Both the position numbers and the translations under genes were made by a program. From positions 1 to 22,952 of the forward strand of contig CAJXBY010000019.1 in assembly GCA_913051905.1 (NCBI GenBank): DNA of 22,952 bases. Reading direction: 5' to 3'. Below the pieces are notes generated by a model. That model did no database searches. It was not told the DNA's origin and saw only the letters and a list, made by a program, of their open reading frames with translations. Position 1 is the stretch's first letter, and every line of letters begins with the position of its first letter. This DNA is from an uncultured Gammaproteobacteria bacterium (GTDB lineage: Bacteria; Pseudomonadota; Gammaproteobacteria; Arenicellales; UBA868). This document shows positions 1 to 8,040 of the stretch, one piece after another.

Positions 1-162
1 CAGTTCCAGAGCCCGCAGCTGTTCTGCGATCTGGTCCGCCTCGTATCGGTAGGGAAACTGACATTCCACTGCCCGAAATCCTGCCGCCGCTGCGGCTTCG
101 AACCGGTCAAGGAACGGATGTTCACAGAACAGGGTCGACAAATTGGCAGCAAACTTCGGCAC
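1..162 (-). CDS. Hydroxypyruvate isomerase family protein, N-terminal part (runs off left edge)
   Basis: Reading the minus strand from a GTG at 162 gives 54 codons to the window edge, starting PKFAANLSTLF, then HPFLDRFEAAAAAGF and AVECQFPY. This is the typical opening of the Hyi/OtnI family of xylose-isomerase-like TIM barrels. Members interconvert hydroxypyruvate and tartronate semialdehyde (Hyi) or isomerise 2-oxotetronate (OtnI); both are cytosolic. The start is supported by a GGAAGG ribosome binding site six bases upstream of the GTG. It lies 83 bp downstream of the PrpB-family gene on the same strand, so the two may be co-transcribed. The catalytic glutamates and the C-terminal half lie outside the window, so Hyi and OtnI cannot be separated here. 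Family assignment is fairly sure; the exact substrate is not. Confidence 0.8.
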   Translation of the reverse strand, partial: MPKFAANLSTLFCEHPFLDRFEAAAAAGFRAVECQFPYRYEADQIAEQLRALEL

Positions 163-245
163 GTCAGACCTTCCGGCACCCTCCTTTATCCAGGCGTCCG
201 GAACCTATCTCCAGCGCTGTCAGTAAGCGCCTGACGTCACCGGGT

Positions 246-1145
246 TCAAGGAATTGCACTGCGGGCAACCGATGCGTCCAGGGACTCATACTCAAAATAA
301 CCAATCAGGTCATAAAACTCGGCCCGGGTCATCATGGATTCCGTGAACTGCTGGGTACTGCCGGTTTCGGCCAGGCTTGCGTAGAGCTGCTGCATGGCGT
401 GTGCCGCCACACGCATTGAAGAAGCCGGCCAGATCACCAGCTTGCAGCTCATCTCCTCAAACTGATGGGCAAAAAAATGCGGCGTCCGCCCGAACTCCGT
501 CATATTTGCCATGAACGGTGCAGACACACTGCCGGTCACTCGGCGAATCATGGCCTCGTCGGTCAAAGCATCAGCAAACACGATATCGGCACCGGCATTG
601 ACGTAGCCGTTCAACCGTTTGATGGCCGAGTCCAGGCCCTCTGATTCCACGGAATCCGTCCGGGCAATGATCTTCAGGTGAGAACGAGCCTGCCTGGCAG
701 CAGCGACCTTGGCACACATCTCTTCGCTGGAAACCAGACGCTTATCGTTGAGGTGGCCGCATTTCTTTGGCAACACCTGGTCTTCAATCTGCACGGCGGC
801 GGCGCCGGCTGCCTCCAGTTCGCGCACGGTTCGCATGACATTCATGACCTCCCCATAGCCGGTATCGGCATCCACAACCAGCGGTAACTGGGTGGCCCGG
901 TAGATTGTGCGAACCTGGAAACACAGCTCTTCCAAAGTCAGTATGCCAAGGTCCGGCAGACCCATACCGCCTGACACCGCTGCACCGGACACGTAAAGGC
1001 ATTCAAACCCCGCACGTCGGGCGAGCAGGCCCGCCATTGCGTTGTGGGCTCCGGGAATACGGACAATTCCCGGTTGTGCCATCAGCTTGCCAAGCCGTTC
1101 TCCGGCAGGTTCATTCTCAAGATCGGCGGCTGTTAACCAGGTCAC
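246..1145 (-). CDS. prpB: Methylisocitrate lyase (PrpB) / PEP mutase-isocitrate lyase family protein
   Basis: A 299-residue protein of the isocitrate lyase/PEP mutase superfamily, close to the usual PrpB length of about 296. Members cleave methylisocitrate to pyruvate and succinate, or related 2-hydroxy-dicarboxylates such as 2,3-dimethylmalate, in the cytosol with Mg2+. Visible motifs are PGAHNAMAGLLA near residue 31, the metal-binding VDADTGYGE at 91-99 and the catalytic-loop KKCGH at 127-131, which carries the active-site Cys of the lyase branch. The frame is open to an ATG at 1235, but the GTG at 1145 is preferred: it has an AGGAGA ribosome binding site and matches the family N-terminus. 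No prpC, prpD or acnD is adjacent, so a propionate role is not shown. The superfamily is certain; the substrate is inferred. Confidence 0.85.
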   Translation of the reverse strand: MTWLTAADLENEPAGERLGKLMAQPGIVRIPGAHNAMAGLLARRAGFECLYVSGAAVSGGMGLPDLGILTLEELCFQVRTIYRATQLPLVVDADTGYGEVMNVMRTVRELEAAGAAAVQIEDQVLPKKCGHLNDKRLVSSEEMCAKVAAARQARSHLKIIARTDSVESEGLDSAIKRLNGYVNAGADIVFADALTDEAMIRRVTGSVSAPFMANMTEFGRTPHFFAHQFEEMSCKLVIWPASSMRVAAHAMQQLYASLAETGSTQQFTESMMTRAEFYDLIGYFEYESLDASVARSAIP

Positions 1146-1264
1146 GGTCTTCTCCTCACGGTTTCGAATGAGTGTCTGAATATCACAAGCATACGCCAAG
1201 ACTTGCCTTCGAGTCAGATTTTGTGCCCAATCCACCTTTAATCCGGTCCCGTCAACGACAGATC
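1146..1264. promoter_or_regulatory. Divergent intergenic region between prpB-like and prpF-like genes
   Basis: These 119 bp separate the preferred starts of two divergent genes, so promoters for both should lie here or in the adjoining coding ends. I could not find a convincing -35/-10 pair on either strand. The only clear signal is the AGGAGA ribosome binding site of the minus-strand gene. The plus-strand start at 1265 has no strong Shine-Dalgarno sequence. Confidence 0.4.
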
Positions 1265-2443
1265 ATGCCGCAACACAAGATACCCGCCGTGTTTATGCGC
1301 GGCGGAACCAGCAAGGCACTGATGTTTCACCGTCACCATCTGCCGGCCGATCCAGATCAGTGGCCAGCCCTGTTCGTCTCGGCACTGGGAGCGAATGACC
1401 CCTACGGGCGGCAACTCAACGGTATGGGCGGCGGTGTTTCCTCGTTGTCCAAAGTCTGCGTGATCTCACCCTCCGACCGGGCAGATGCCGATATCGATTA
1501 CTGGTTTTTCCAGCTCTCGCCAACCACCGACACCGTAGATACCTCGGCCAGTTGCGGCAATATGGCGTCGGCTGTCGGGCCTTTCGCCGTTGATGAAGGG
1601 CTGGTGGAAACGGCAGGGTCCGAGGTCAGCGTAAGAATCTACAACGTCAACACGGGACGGATCATCGGCTCGACATTCCACCTTGATCGGAATGAAGCAG
1701 CTGTGGATGGTGACCTGGTCGTGCCCGGGGTTGCCGGGTCGGGATCTCCGGTCCGGCTAGAGTTCCGCGATCCCGGGGGCGGCCTGACCGGGCGACTGCT
1801 CCCCACTGGCAGGAGCCGGGACATGATCGAACTGTCAGGATCACAGCGGATTGCTGCGTCGATGACAGACGCCGGCAACCCCTGTGTTTTCATACTGGCC
1901 AGCGACCTGGGCCTGACCGGTACGGAATTACCCCACGACCTCGAACACAATCCCGACATCTTGGAGACATTGGATTCGATCCGCTGTCAGGCCAGTGTCC
2001 AAATGGGAATTGCCAGCGACCTCAAACAAGCCGGTGCCATCCCGGGGGTACCCAAGGTGGCTTTTGTATCACCCGCTCAGGACAGCCTCAACCTTGCGGG
2101 GTCCACAACTGGGGCAACCGACTGCGACATTACGCTGCGCATGATTTCAGTCGGTCAGCCACATCGTGCAATCCCAGTCACCGGAGCGCTTTGTACAGCG
2201 ATCACAGCCCAGATTCACGGATCGCTGGTCAGAGACTCTGTAGGTCCTAGAAAAACGGGGCATGCCCTTCGAATCGCACACCCCTCCGGTGTGACAACGG
2301 TCGATGCGCGGGTCGAGCAGCATCGGAACACCTGGCACGCTGTCTCAGCGACGATTCATCGCAGCGCGAGACGGCTGATGGACGGCCACGTCTACGTGTC
2401 CGGCACCCCCGCACCGAAAGCAGACGGTGGTCTGTCTCAGTAA
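1265..2443 (+). CDS. prpF: PrpF-family isomerase (2-methylaconitate isomerase / 4-oxalomesaconate tautomerase-like)
   Basis: A 392-residue protein of the PrpF family, which has a diaminopimelate-epimerase-like fold. Members shift double bonds in unsaturated tricarboxylates or dicarboxylates: 2-methyl-trans-aconitate (PrpF), 4-oxalomesaconate (GalD) or 3-methylitaconate (Mii). Visible motifs are VFMRGGTSK at 9-17, GGGVSSLSKV at 55-64 and TSASCGNM at 93-100; K63 and C97 match the Lys and Cys acid/base residues of the family. The ATG at 1265 is chosen because family members begin within a few residues of FMRGGTSK and the total length then fits. The frame is open from 1172, but that would overlap the divergent gene. 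The 3' end overlaps the convergent aminotransferase gene by 7 bp. Pairing with a PrpB-type lyase supports a shared pathway; the substrate is uncertain. Confidence 0.85.
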   Translation: MPQHKIPAVFMRGGTSKALMFHRHHLPADPDQWPALFVSALGANDPYGRQLNGMGGGVSSLSKVCVISPSDRADADIDYWFFQLSPTTDTVDTSASCGNMASAVGPFAVDEGLVETAGSEVSVRIYNVNTGRIIGSTFHLDRNEAAVDGDLVVPGVAGSGSPVRLEFRDPGGGLTGRLLPTGRSRDMIELSGSQRIAASMTDAGNPCVFILASDLGLTGTELPHDLEHNPDILETLDSIRCQASVQMGIASDLKQAGAIPGVPKVAFVSPAQDSLNLAGSTTGATDCDITLRMISVGQPHRAIPVTGALCTAITAQIHGSLVRDSVGPRKTGHALRIAHPSGVTTVDARVEQHRNTWHAVSATIHRSARRLMDGHVYVSGTPAPKADGGLSQ

Positions 2444-3762
2444 ACCCCAAGCGCCGCGAGAGAGCCTTCCAGGCCAGCAACGAACTGATCCACCTCGGTT
2501 TCACCCATCGGTGTTGACAGCACGCCGAACAGTCCCCTGCTGCCCAGTAACACGCCCCGGCCGAGCATTTCCCGGTCCAGGCCCGTGAGATCCGGACCGC
2601 TAGTGCGAATTTCAAGCAGGTCGCGAAAATCGACAGGCTGACCTTCAGTCAGTAGGACACAGAACATTGAGCCCCGCCCGTTGACCTGATGCGGAACCCC
2701 GTGCTTGTGCAGCATGTCAGATGTCTGTTCACGCAGCGATTCACCCAGACTGGAGAGGCCGTCATATTGATCCGGCGTCATCAGTTGCATCGTCTCGTAA
2801 CCGGCTGCCATGGTGACCGGGTTACCGTTGTAGGTGCCGCCGTGATGGACTTTCTCTCCCTGCCGATGATCGAACACCGCCATGATGATCTCACTGCCGG
2901 CGACCGCCCCAACCGGAAAGCCACCGCCGATGATCTTGCCCATGGACATCAGGTCGGGGGTCACGCCGTTGGCATGCCCTGCACCGTGGTAGCCGATTCG
3001 GAAGGACATCACCTCATCAAAAATCAGGACCACACCCAACTCCCGTGTCAGTTCCCTCAGGGCCTGGAGAAACCCGTCATGTGGTGCCATAAGACCCAGG
3101 GCGGCAGGTAGAGGATCGATTAAAACAGCCGCCAGTTCACTGCCGCACTCTTGTATGAGCTCACGACAGATGTCCAGCCGGTTCCAGGGCAACGTCACGA
3201 CGTCTTCTTCAAGATTTGGAACCATACTGGGTTCCAGAGTGGTCTGAGGGCTCGTCAACGTTCCCCAGTTGCCCGGTCTGGAAGAGTCGCTGGCCTGGGC
3301 ATAGTCGTAGATGCCGTGGTAACAGCCTTCGAACTTCGCGATCTTTGAACGGCCGGTGTAGGCCCGGGCCGCCCGGATGGCAAGCAGTACCGCTTCGCTG
3401 CCTGAGTTGCAGAAACGGATCTGTTCGGCCGCCGGAATACGGTCAACCAGCAGTTCGGCCAACCGAATGTCGTACTCCGTCGGCAGCGAAAACGCTGTAC
3501 CGTTCTGGATGACCCGACCTACGGCAGCCGTGACATCGGGATCAGAATGCCCACGGATCAGTGCCGTATAGTTGTTGATAAAATCGATCCGCTCCTCGCC
3601 TTCCACATCGGTGACGCGGCAGCCCCGCCCCGAGCGGGCATAGACAGGATAAGGATCCATCACGATCGTGTGACGGGAATTCCCACCGGGCATCACCGCC
3701 AATGCCCTGTCATAGAGCTTTTTCGATTCCGCCTGACTGTCCAGAAAGCCCATCTTTGCCAT
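2437..3762 (-). CDS. Class III PLP aminotransferase, glutamate-1-semialdehyde aminomutase / beta-amino-acid aminotransferase-like
   Basis: A 441-residue cytosolic PLP enzyme of the class III aminotransferase family. Motifs include MPGGNSR at 24-30, the phosphate-binding NSGSEA at 119-124, YHG at 148-150, FDEV with Asp249 for the pyridine nitrogen, and Schiff-base Lys276 in MGKIIGGGFPVGA. The MPGGNSR and PYPVYARSGRG stretches and the late HHGGTYNGNPVTMAAGY segment resemble both HemL and the beta-phenylalanine aminotransferases. It sits 80 bp after hyuA on the same strand, last in a hyuB-hyuA-aminotransferase group, so a catabolic role in moving or removing the amino group of a hydantoin- or lactam-derived amino acid is more likely than tetrapyrrole synthesis. 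This role is inferred. Start: ATG at 3762 behind a purine-rich GGGGGTGA; a second ATG in frame lies three codons on. Confidence 0.85.
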   Translation of the reverse strand: MAKMGFLDSQAESKKLYDRALAVMPGGNSRHTIVMDPYPVYARSGRGCRVTDVEGEERIDFINNYTALIRGHSDPDVTAAVGRVIQNGTAFSLPTEYDIRLAELLVDRIPAAEQIRFCNSGSEAVLLAIRAARAYTGRSKIAKFEGCYHGIYDYAQASDSSRPGNWGTLTSPQTTLEPSMVPNLEEDVVTLPWNRLDICRELIQECGSELAAVLIDPLPAALGLMAPHDGFLQALRELTRELGVVLIFDEVMSFRIGYHGAGHANGVTPDLMSMGKIIGGGFPVGAVAGSEIIMAVFDHRQGEKVHHGGTYNGNPVTMAAGYETMQLMTPDQYDGLSSLGESLREQTSDMLHKHGVPHQVNGRGSMFCVLLTEGQPVDFRDLLEIRTSGPDLTGLDREMLGRGVLLGSRGLFGVLSTPMGETEVDQFVAGLEGSLAALGVY

Positions 3763-3842
3763 CAGTCACCCCCGTTCGATCTGATTACCCTTGAACAACC
3801 TGAGGCACTGCCCGAAACGGCCGCACAGAACTGGTCCCGATA

Positions 3843-5963
3843 CTACTCCAGATCGATCACAATATTACCGTGCTCGTCCAGGCCGACTCTAGAGTTGGGC
3901 GGCACCAGGCACGTGGCGTCGTACTCCTCGATAATGCACGGGCCGCTACGGGTATTGTGCAAGGCCGCACGTTCCAGAACTGGAACCTCCAACCAGCCGT
4001 GCTCCGGGCCCAGATAGGCCCTTCGGGAAACGGATGTCTGCCCGACAGAAGCCTCAGTGTGCAGACCCTCAGGCACGCGGGAGCCTTCAGAAATACCCTG
4101 ACCGACGAGTTCAAGATTCACCAACTCGACGGGTTCATCGGGCCCTGCCCGATGTCCGTAGGTCCGCTCATGTTCGTCACCAAACGCCTGCTGTAGGCTT
4201 TCGATGGCTGTCCGGTCGATTGAACCGCCCGGCACTGGTACGCTGAGTTCGTAGATCTGGCCCTGATAATGCATGTTTGCGTGACGAAGAAGTCGGCGGC
4301 GATCCTCTGGAAAACCATCGGCAGAGAGTTGGTCATCGGCGAGTTTCTCCAACACTTTCCAGCCGGACTCCAACTCAGCCGGATCGGCGTCGCGCAATAC
4401 CCGGCGCAGGGTCTGTGAATAATGGTGTTCTACCTTGGCACACAACAGGCCGAATGCCGAGAATACTCCGGGCGCTGGTGGCACCAGAATCCGGCGCATA
4501 CCCAGCACCGACGCCATAGCTGCCGCAAACAGTGGTCCATTACCACCAAAGGCAAACAGCACGTACTCCCTGGGATCACGACCGCGTTCACTGGAGACCG
4601 ACTTGATCGCCCGAATCATATTGGCTGAAGCGATCTCATAGGCCCCGAAAGCTGCTCGCTCGAGAGCAAGCCCGAGTGGTTCTGCGATCCTTTCGGAAAG
4701 AACCTGGCGGCTCAGTTCCGTATCAATTGCGAGCTCACCACCCACCAGGTAGTCTTGGTTCAGATAGCCCAGGACAGCACAGGCATCGGTGACAGTGGGT
4801 TCGGTTCCTCCGTTCCCATAACAGACCGGACCGGGATCAGCGCCCGCACTGCGGGGTCCGATCTGCAGCGCACCGGCCGGATCGATCCACACGATCGACC
4901 CACCACCCGCGCCGACTTCTGCAAGATCGATTGCCGGCACTTTGAGCCGATAACCGGCGCCAGTCAAAAGGCGTGATCCAATCATGATCCCAGCCCCTAC
5001 GCTGTATTCAACGGCTCTCGAATACTGTCCATTCTCAACAAGCGATGCTTTAGCGGTGGTACCCCCCATGTCGAACGTGACAATATCAGCGAGGCCGAGC
5101 TTCTGGCTTAGCGCCTGCGCACCGACAACGCCACCCGCTGGACCCGACTCAATGATGTGACAGGGCAGGCGGCGCGTCTGATCTACGGTGGTCAGCCCAC
5201 CATTAGACTGCATGAGCAGTAAGGGCGCTTCCAGCCCCTCGTCTTTGAGCTTTGAAACCAGAGAATCAAGATAACCGGCGACGACTGGCAGCAGATAGGC
5301 ATTGATGACCGTAGTCGATGTGCGCTCATATTCCTTGATCTCAGGTAACACGTTACAACTGGCGCAGCAGGGCAGATCCGGTGCTTTTTCATTGATGACC
5401 TCAAGCAGAAGGCGCTCGTGTTCCGGATTCGCGTAAGCATTGATCAGGCAGACGGCGATTGCCTCTACCCCTTCTGAGAGCAAGCGATCGACCGCCTGCT
5501 GGGCATCGGCCCTGGTCAGGGGTTTATCCACGCCCCCCTGGCTGTTGATGCGCTCCTCCACCTCGACGCGCAAATAACGCTCTACCAGTGGCGGCGGTTT
5601 CTCCCACTTGAGATCGTAAAGTCTCGGCATCCGCAGGGTACGCAGTTCCAGCACATCGCGGAACCCATCCGTGGTGATAAGACCGGTCCGCGCACCACTC
5701 ATCTGCAAGATGGTGTTGGATGCCACGGTGGTGCCGTGCATGATCTCTGAGACTGCAACATCATTCAGGGCAGCCGACGACAGAACCTGCTCAATTCCCG
5801 CCAGAATACCGAGGGCGTAGTCGTCTTCGGTTGACGATACCTTGCAGTTATGGAGATGCCCGTCGGGCGCGACCAGCACGATATCGGTAAAAGTACCCCC
5901 GATATCAACACCCAGCCGATACTGCTGAGCAGCGCCCCTTTCTGATTCGATCGCGGAACTCAT
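3843..5963 (-). CDS. hyuA: Hydantoinase/oxoprolinase family protein, HyuA subunit (ATP-dependent)
   Basis: A 706-residue HyuA-type subunit, normal length for N-methylhydantoinase A. The family uses ATP to open cyclic amides such as hydantoins, N-methylhydantoin, 5-oxoproline or caprolactam, as a complex with HyuB in the cytosol. The N-terminal actin-like ATP site is visible as GVDIGGTFTDIVLV near 18-31, followed by MHGTTVASNTIL at about 75-86, EIKEYERTSTTVINAYL at about 208-224 and a second phosphate motif FDMGGTTAKASL at about 297-308. Acetone carboxylase beta subunits share this fold, but the HyuB partner and the absence of an alpha/gamma set favour a cyclic amidase. Its ATG overlaps the hyuB stop codon (ATGA), showing translational coupling. 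The substrate cannot be read from the sequence. Confidence 0.93.
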   Translation of the reverse strand: MSSAIESERGAAQQYRLGVDIGGTFTDIVLVAPDGHLHNCKVSSTEDDYALGILAGIEQVLSSAALNDVAVSEIMHGTTVASNTILQMSGARTGLITTDGFRDVLELRTLRMPRLYDLKWEKPPPLVERYLRVEVEERINSQGGVDKPLTRADAQQAVDRLLSEGVEAIAVCLINAYANPEHERLLLEVINEKAPDLPCCASCNVLPEIKEYERTSTTVINAYLLPVVAGYLDSLVSKLKDEGLEAPLLLMQSNGGLTTVDQTRRLPCHIIESGPAGGVVGAQALSQKLGLADIVTFDMGGTTAKASLVENGQYSRAVEYSVGAGIMIGSRLLTGAGYRLKVPAIDLAEVGAGGGSIVWIDPAGALQIGPRSAGADPGPVCYGNGGTEPTVTDACAVLGYLNQDYLVGGELAIDTELSRQVLSERIAEPLGLALERAAFGAYEIASANMIRAIKSVSSERGRDPREYVLFAFGGNGPLFAAAMASVLGMRRILVPPAPGVFSAFGLLCAKVEHHYSQTLRRVLRDADPAELESGWKVLEKLADDQLSADGFPEDRRRLLRHANMHYQGQIYELSVPVPGGSIDRTAIESLQQAFGDEHERTYGHRAGPDEPVELVNLELVGQGISEGSRVPEGLHTEASVGQTSVSRRAYLGPEHGWLEVPVLERAALHNTRSGPCIIEEYDATCLVPPNSRVGLDEHGNIVIDLE

Positions 5964-7726
5964 TCGTCGGCCCAGGCCACAGCTGGAAGCGTCGCATCGC
6001 CGCGGGCCAGAGACCGTGACTTGCGCAGTTTCTCAGTCGCAGCGACGTCCACTAACCAGGCGCTGTCGTCAATCACGACACCGTAATCGTGCCTGGCACC
6101 ATCGACACTGACATACTCGTTCCGTACGTCGGCCAACACGTGTTCTGGGTTCCGTTCCAGCGGATCCCCCCAGCCGCCCCCACCAGCCAGCTCGTGACGG
6201 AATACGTCACCTTGGCGGAATGTCATAGTCAACTTGGAATCGAGGGGTTCTGCTCCGTTGCCAGGGTTCATGATGTTCTGTGACGGTTGGCCTGGTCGCC
6301 CACCGTACAGCCCATAGGGTCTGAACCGCCTTCGGTCAGAACGGACCTGTAGCACCGCCTCTTCTTCCGTAAACCGGTAATCACGCCGGTACGGCACACC
6401 GCCTCGGTATTTGCCCGCCCCTGCCCTATCTGCAATCAACTCATAGCGCAGAATCTGCAATGGGTTTTGGGATTCGATCAACTCGACCGACTGGGATGCC
6501 ATATTGGCAAACATGTTGGAGTTACCCTGTACACCATCGCTCCACGGCCGACCACCCCAACTGCCACAGGCAAAGTCGACAAAGATAAAGGGTTGGCGAG
6601 ATTTGTCGTAACCCCCGATGCTGATACCGGTATTTCCGCCATCTGACGCGGCCCCGACTTCGTCCTTGAGCATCATCGCCAGTGCACCGAAAGCACAGTC
6701 TCCCATTCGAAACCCGGTCAGACCACGGGCCGCGCAGGCCCCAGGCAGTACCATGTTGGTCACTGTGCCGGGCGGAGCAGTCACCTCGATCGCCCGGAAC
6801 AGGCCTTCATTGCAGGGAATATCAAAATCGAGCACCGAGCGGATCGCTGCATAGGACACGGCTTTGGTAAAGGACAATGTACAGTTAATGGCACCCTTCA
6901 CCTGCTCCGAACTGCCGGTCCAGTCTACTTTGATACTGTCCCCCTCTTTGTCGATCCTGCAGTTCAGGCGGATTGGCCGGTCTCTGTCTATGCCATCATC
7001 ATCGATCCAGTCCTCAAAGGCATACTCTCCATCGGGCAGCTTGCGCACCGCGGCGCGGGTAAGCCTTTCCGTGTGGTTGATCACCTCCTGCATGTAGAAC
7101 CGTGTGGCTTCCACTCCAAACCTCTCGACCAGCTCACCGAACTGGTTTTCGGCGATGGAGCAGGCTGACATCTGGGCACGCATATCGCCGAACACCTGTA
7201 CTGGGATTCGCACATTTTTCTCGATCAGCCGCCACATCGTGGTGTTCAGTCGGCCTTCACTGTAGAGCTTGATCGGCGGTATCCGTAGCCCCTCCTGGTA
7301 GATCTCGGTGGAGTCGGATGCGTTGGAGCCCGGCACGCGCCCGCCCATGTCGGCCTGATGTGAAATAGTCGCTGCAATTGCGAGCCGTTCGCCTTCAATG
7401 AAGATTGGTCTGAAGATAAAGACGTCCGGCAGATGCATGCCCCCCTCAAAGGGGTCATTCATAATGAACATGTCGCCGGGGTTAATGTCTCCTTCAAAAT
7501 GAGCCAACACTGCTTCGAGCGCAGTGGGGATCGAACCCAGGTGCAAAGGAATCGTCAGACCCTGGGCCACCAGCTTGCCATCTGCGTCAGTGAAGGCCGT
7601 GGAAAAATCCATGTTATCGCGCAGCACACCCGAGTAAGTCGTGCGGCATATGGTTACCGCCATCTCATCGGCGATTGAAAACAACGCGTTCTTAAAAAGT
7701 TCTAGTGTGACCGGGTCAGCTTTCAT
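5960..7726 (-). CDS. hyuB: Hydantoinase B/oxoprolinase family protein, HyuB subunit
   Basis: A 588-residue HyuB-type subunit, the hydrolytic partner of HyuA. Family hallmarks are the start DPVTLELFKNALFSIADEM, RTTYSGVLRDNMDFSTAF, the MNDPFEGGMHLPDV segment near residue 140, and the GGGGWGDPLERN C-terminal motif near 525-536. It is the first gene of the minus-strand group hyuB-hyuA-aminotransferase and overlaps hyuA by four bases. It diverges from the ABC importer operon across a 314-bp gap, so the two units may share a control region. Start: ATG at 7726, preceded by AAGG at a short distance. Function as part of an ATP-dependent cyclic amidase is well supported; the particular ring it opens is not known. 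Confidence 0.93.
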   Translation of the reverse strand: MKADPVTLELFKNALFSIADEMAVTICRTTYSGVLRDNMDFSTAFTDADGKLVAQGLTIPLHLGSIPTALEAVLAHFEGDINPGDMFIMNDPFEGGMHLPDVFIFRPIFIEGERLAIAATISHQADMGGRVPGSNASDSTEIYQEGLRIPPIKLYSEGRLNTTMWRLIEKNVRIPVQVFGDMRAQMSACSIAENQFGELVERFGVEATRFYMQEVINHTERLTRAAVRKLPDGEYAFEDWIDDDGIDRDRPIRLNCRIDKEGDSIKVDWTGSSEQVKGAINCTLSFTKAVSYAAIRSVLDFDIPCNEGLFRAIEVTAPPGTVTNMVLPGACAARGLTGFRMGDCAFGALAMMLKDEVGAASDGGNTGISIGGYDKSRQPFIFVDFACGSWGGRPWSDGVQGNSNMFANMASQSVELIESQNPLQILRYELIADRAGAGKYRGGVPYRRDYRFTEEEAVLQVRSDRRRFRPYGLYGGRPGQPSQNIMNPGNGAEPLDSKLTMTFRQGDVFRHELAGGGGWGDPLERNPEHVLADVRNEYVSVDGARHDYGVVIDDSAWLVDVAATEKLRKSRSLARGDATLPAVAWADE

Positions 7727-8040
7727 CTACCTTCATACCTTTTTTCCACCAGTCTCGAGTTCCACAAAGAGGCCGGTTCCAATTTAGGATTAGGTGAACG
7801 AACAAATAACAATCCTTAATGCCAATATAGCGATTTTTGAGCTTCATTCTCAACGAGTAATTGAGGCTTTATACGTCTTTATTCATGCTCGCGTAGCAAT
7901 CTAGACTGAGATATATTAATCGTATTGGCCAAGTATACAAGTCCAATTGAATGATTTAGTCTGTTACTGGTCAATCGTTCAAGCTTCAGAGGATTGAACT
8001 CCTAATCACCTTAATCAACAACAAGTTCGGAGGATAAGAT
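7727..8040. promoter_or_regulatory. Divergent, AT-rich intergenic region between hyuB and the ABC importer operon
   Basis: These 314 bp hold no credible gene and are clearly more AT-rich than the hydantoinase genes. They must contain the promoters for hyuB (minus) and the importer operon (plus). Candidate plus-strand elements are weak: TTGGCC at 7925-7930 with TTGAAT at 7947-7952 (16-bp spacer), or TTGAGG at 7861-7866 with CATGCT at 7884-7889. A short inverted repeat, AGGATT at 7786-7791 and AATCCT at 7811-7816, could be an operator, but six-base arms are weak evidence. A strong GGAGG ribosome binding site for the binding protein is at 8029-8033. Confidence 0.5.

Noticed and set aside
905..1171. 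Plus-strand ORF opposite the PrpB-family gene
   Set aside because: It lies antisense to a gene with clear catalytic motifs, has no ribosome binding site and its translation resembles no protein family.
1146..1235. Upstream ATG start for the PrpB-family gene at 1235
   Set aside because: It adds 30 residues not expected for the family and would make the divergent genes nearly abut; the GTG at 1145 has an AGGAGA ribosome binding site.
2689..3111. 140-codon plus-strand ORF antisense to the aminotransferase
   Set aside because: Shadow frame of a well-supported PLP enzyme gene; no family features or start signals.
2437..3762. Calling the aminotransferase HemL (tetrapyrrole synthesis)
   Set aside because: Motifs fit the wider GSA-aminomutase/beta-transaminase family, and the hydantoinase operon context argues for catabolism; HemL cannot be asserted.
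3843..7726. Calling HyuA/HyuB acetone carboxylase subunits
   Set aside because: The two-gene arrangement, lengths and absence of a small gamma-type subunit fit the hydantoinase/oxoprolinase family better.
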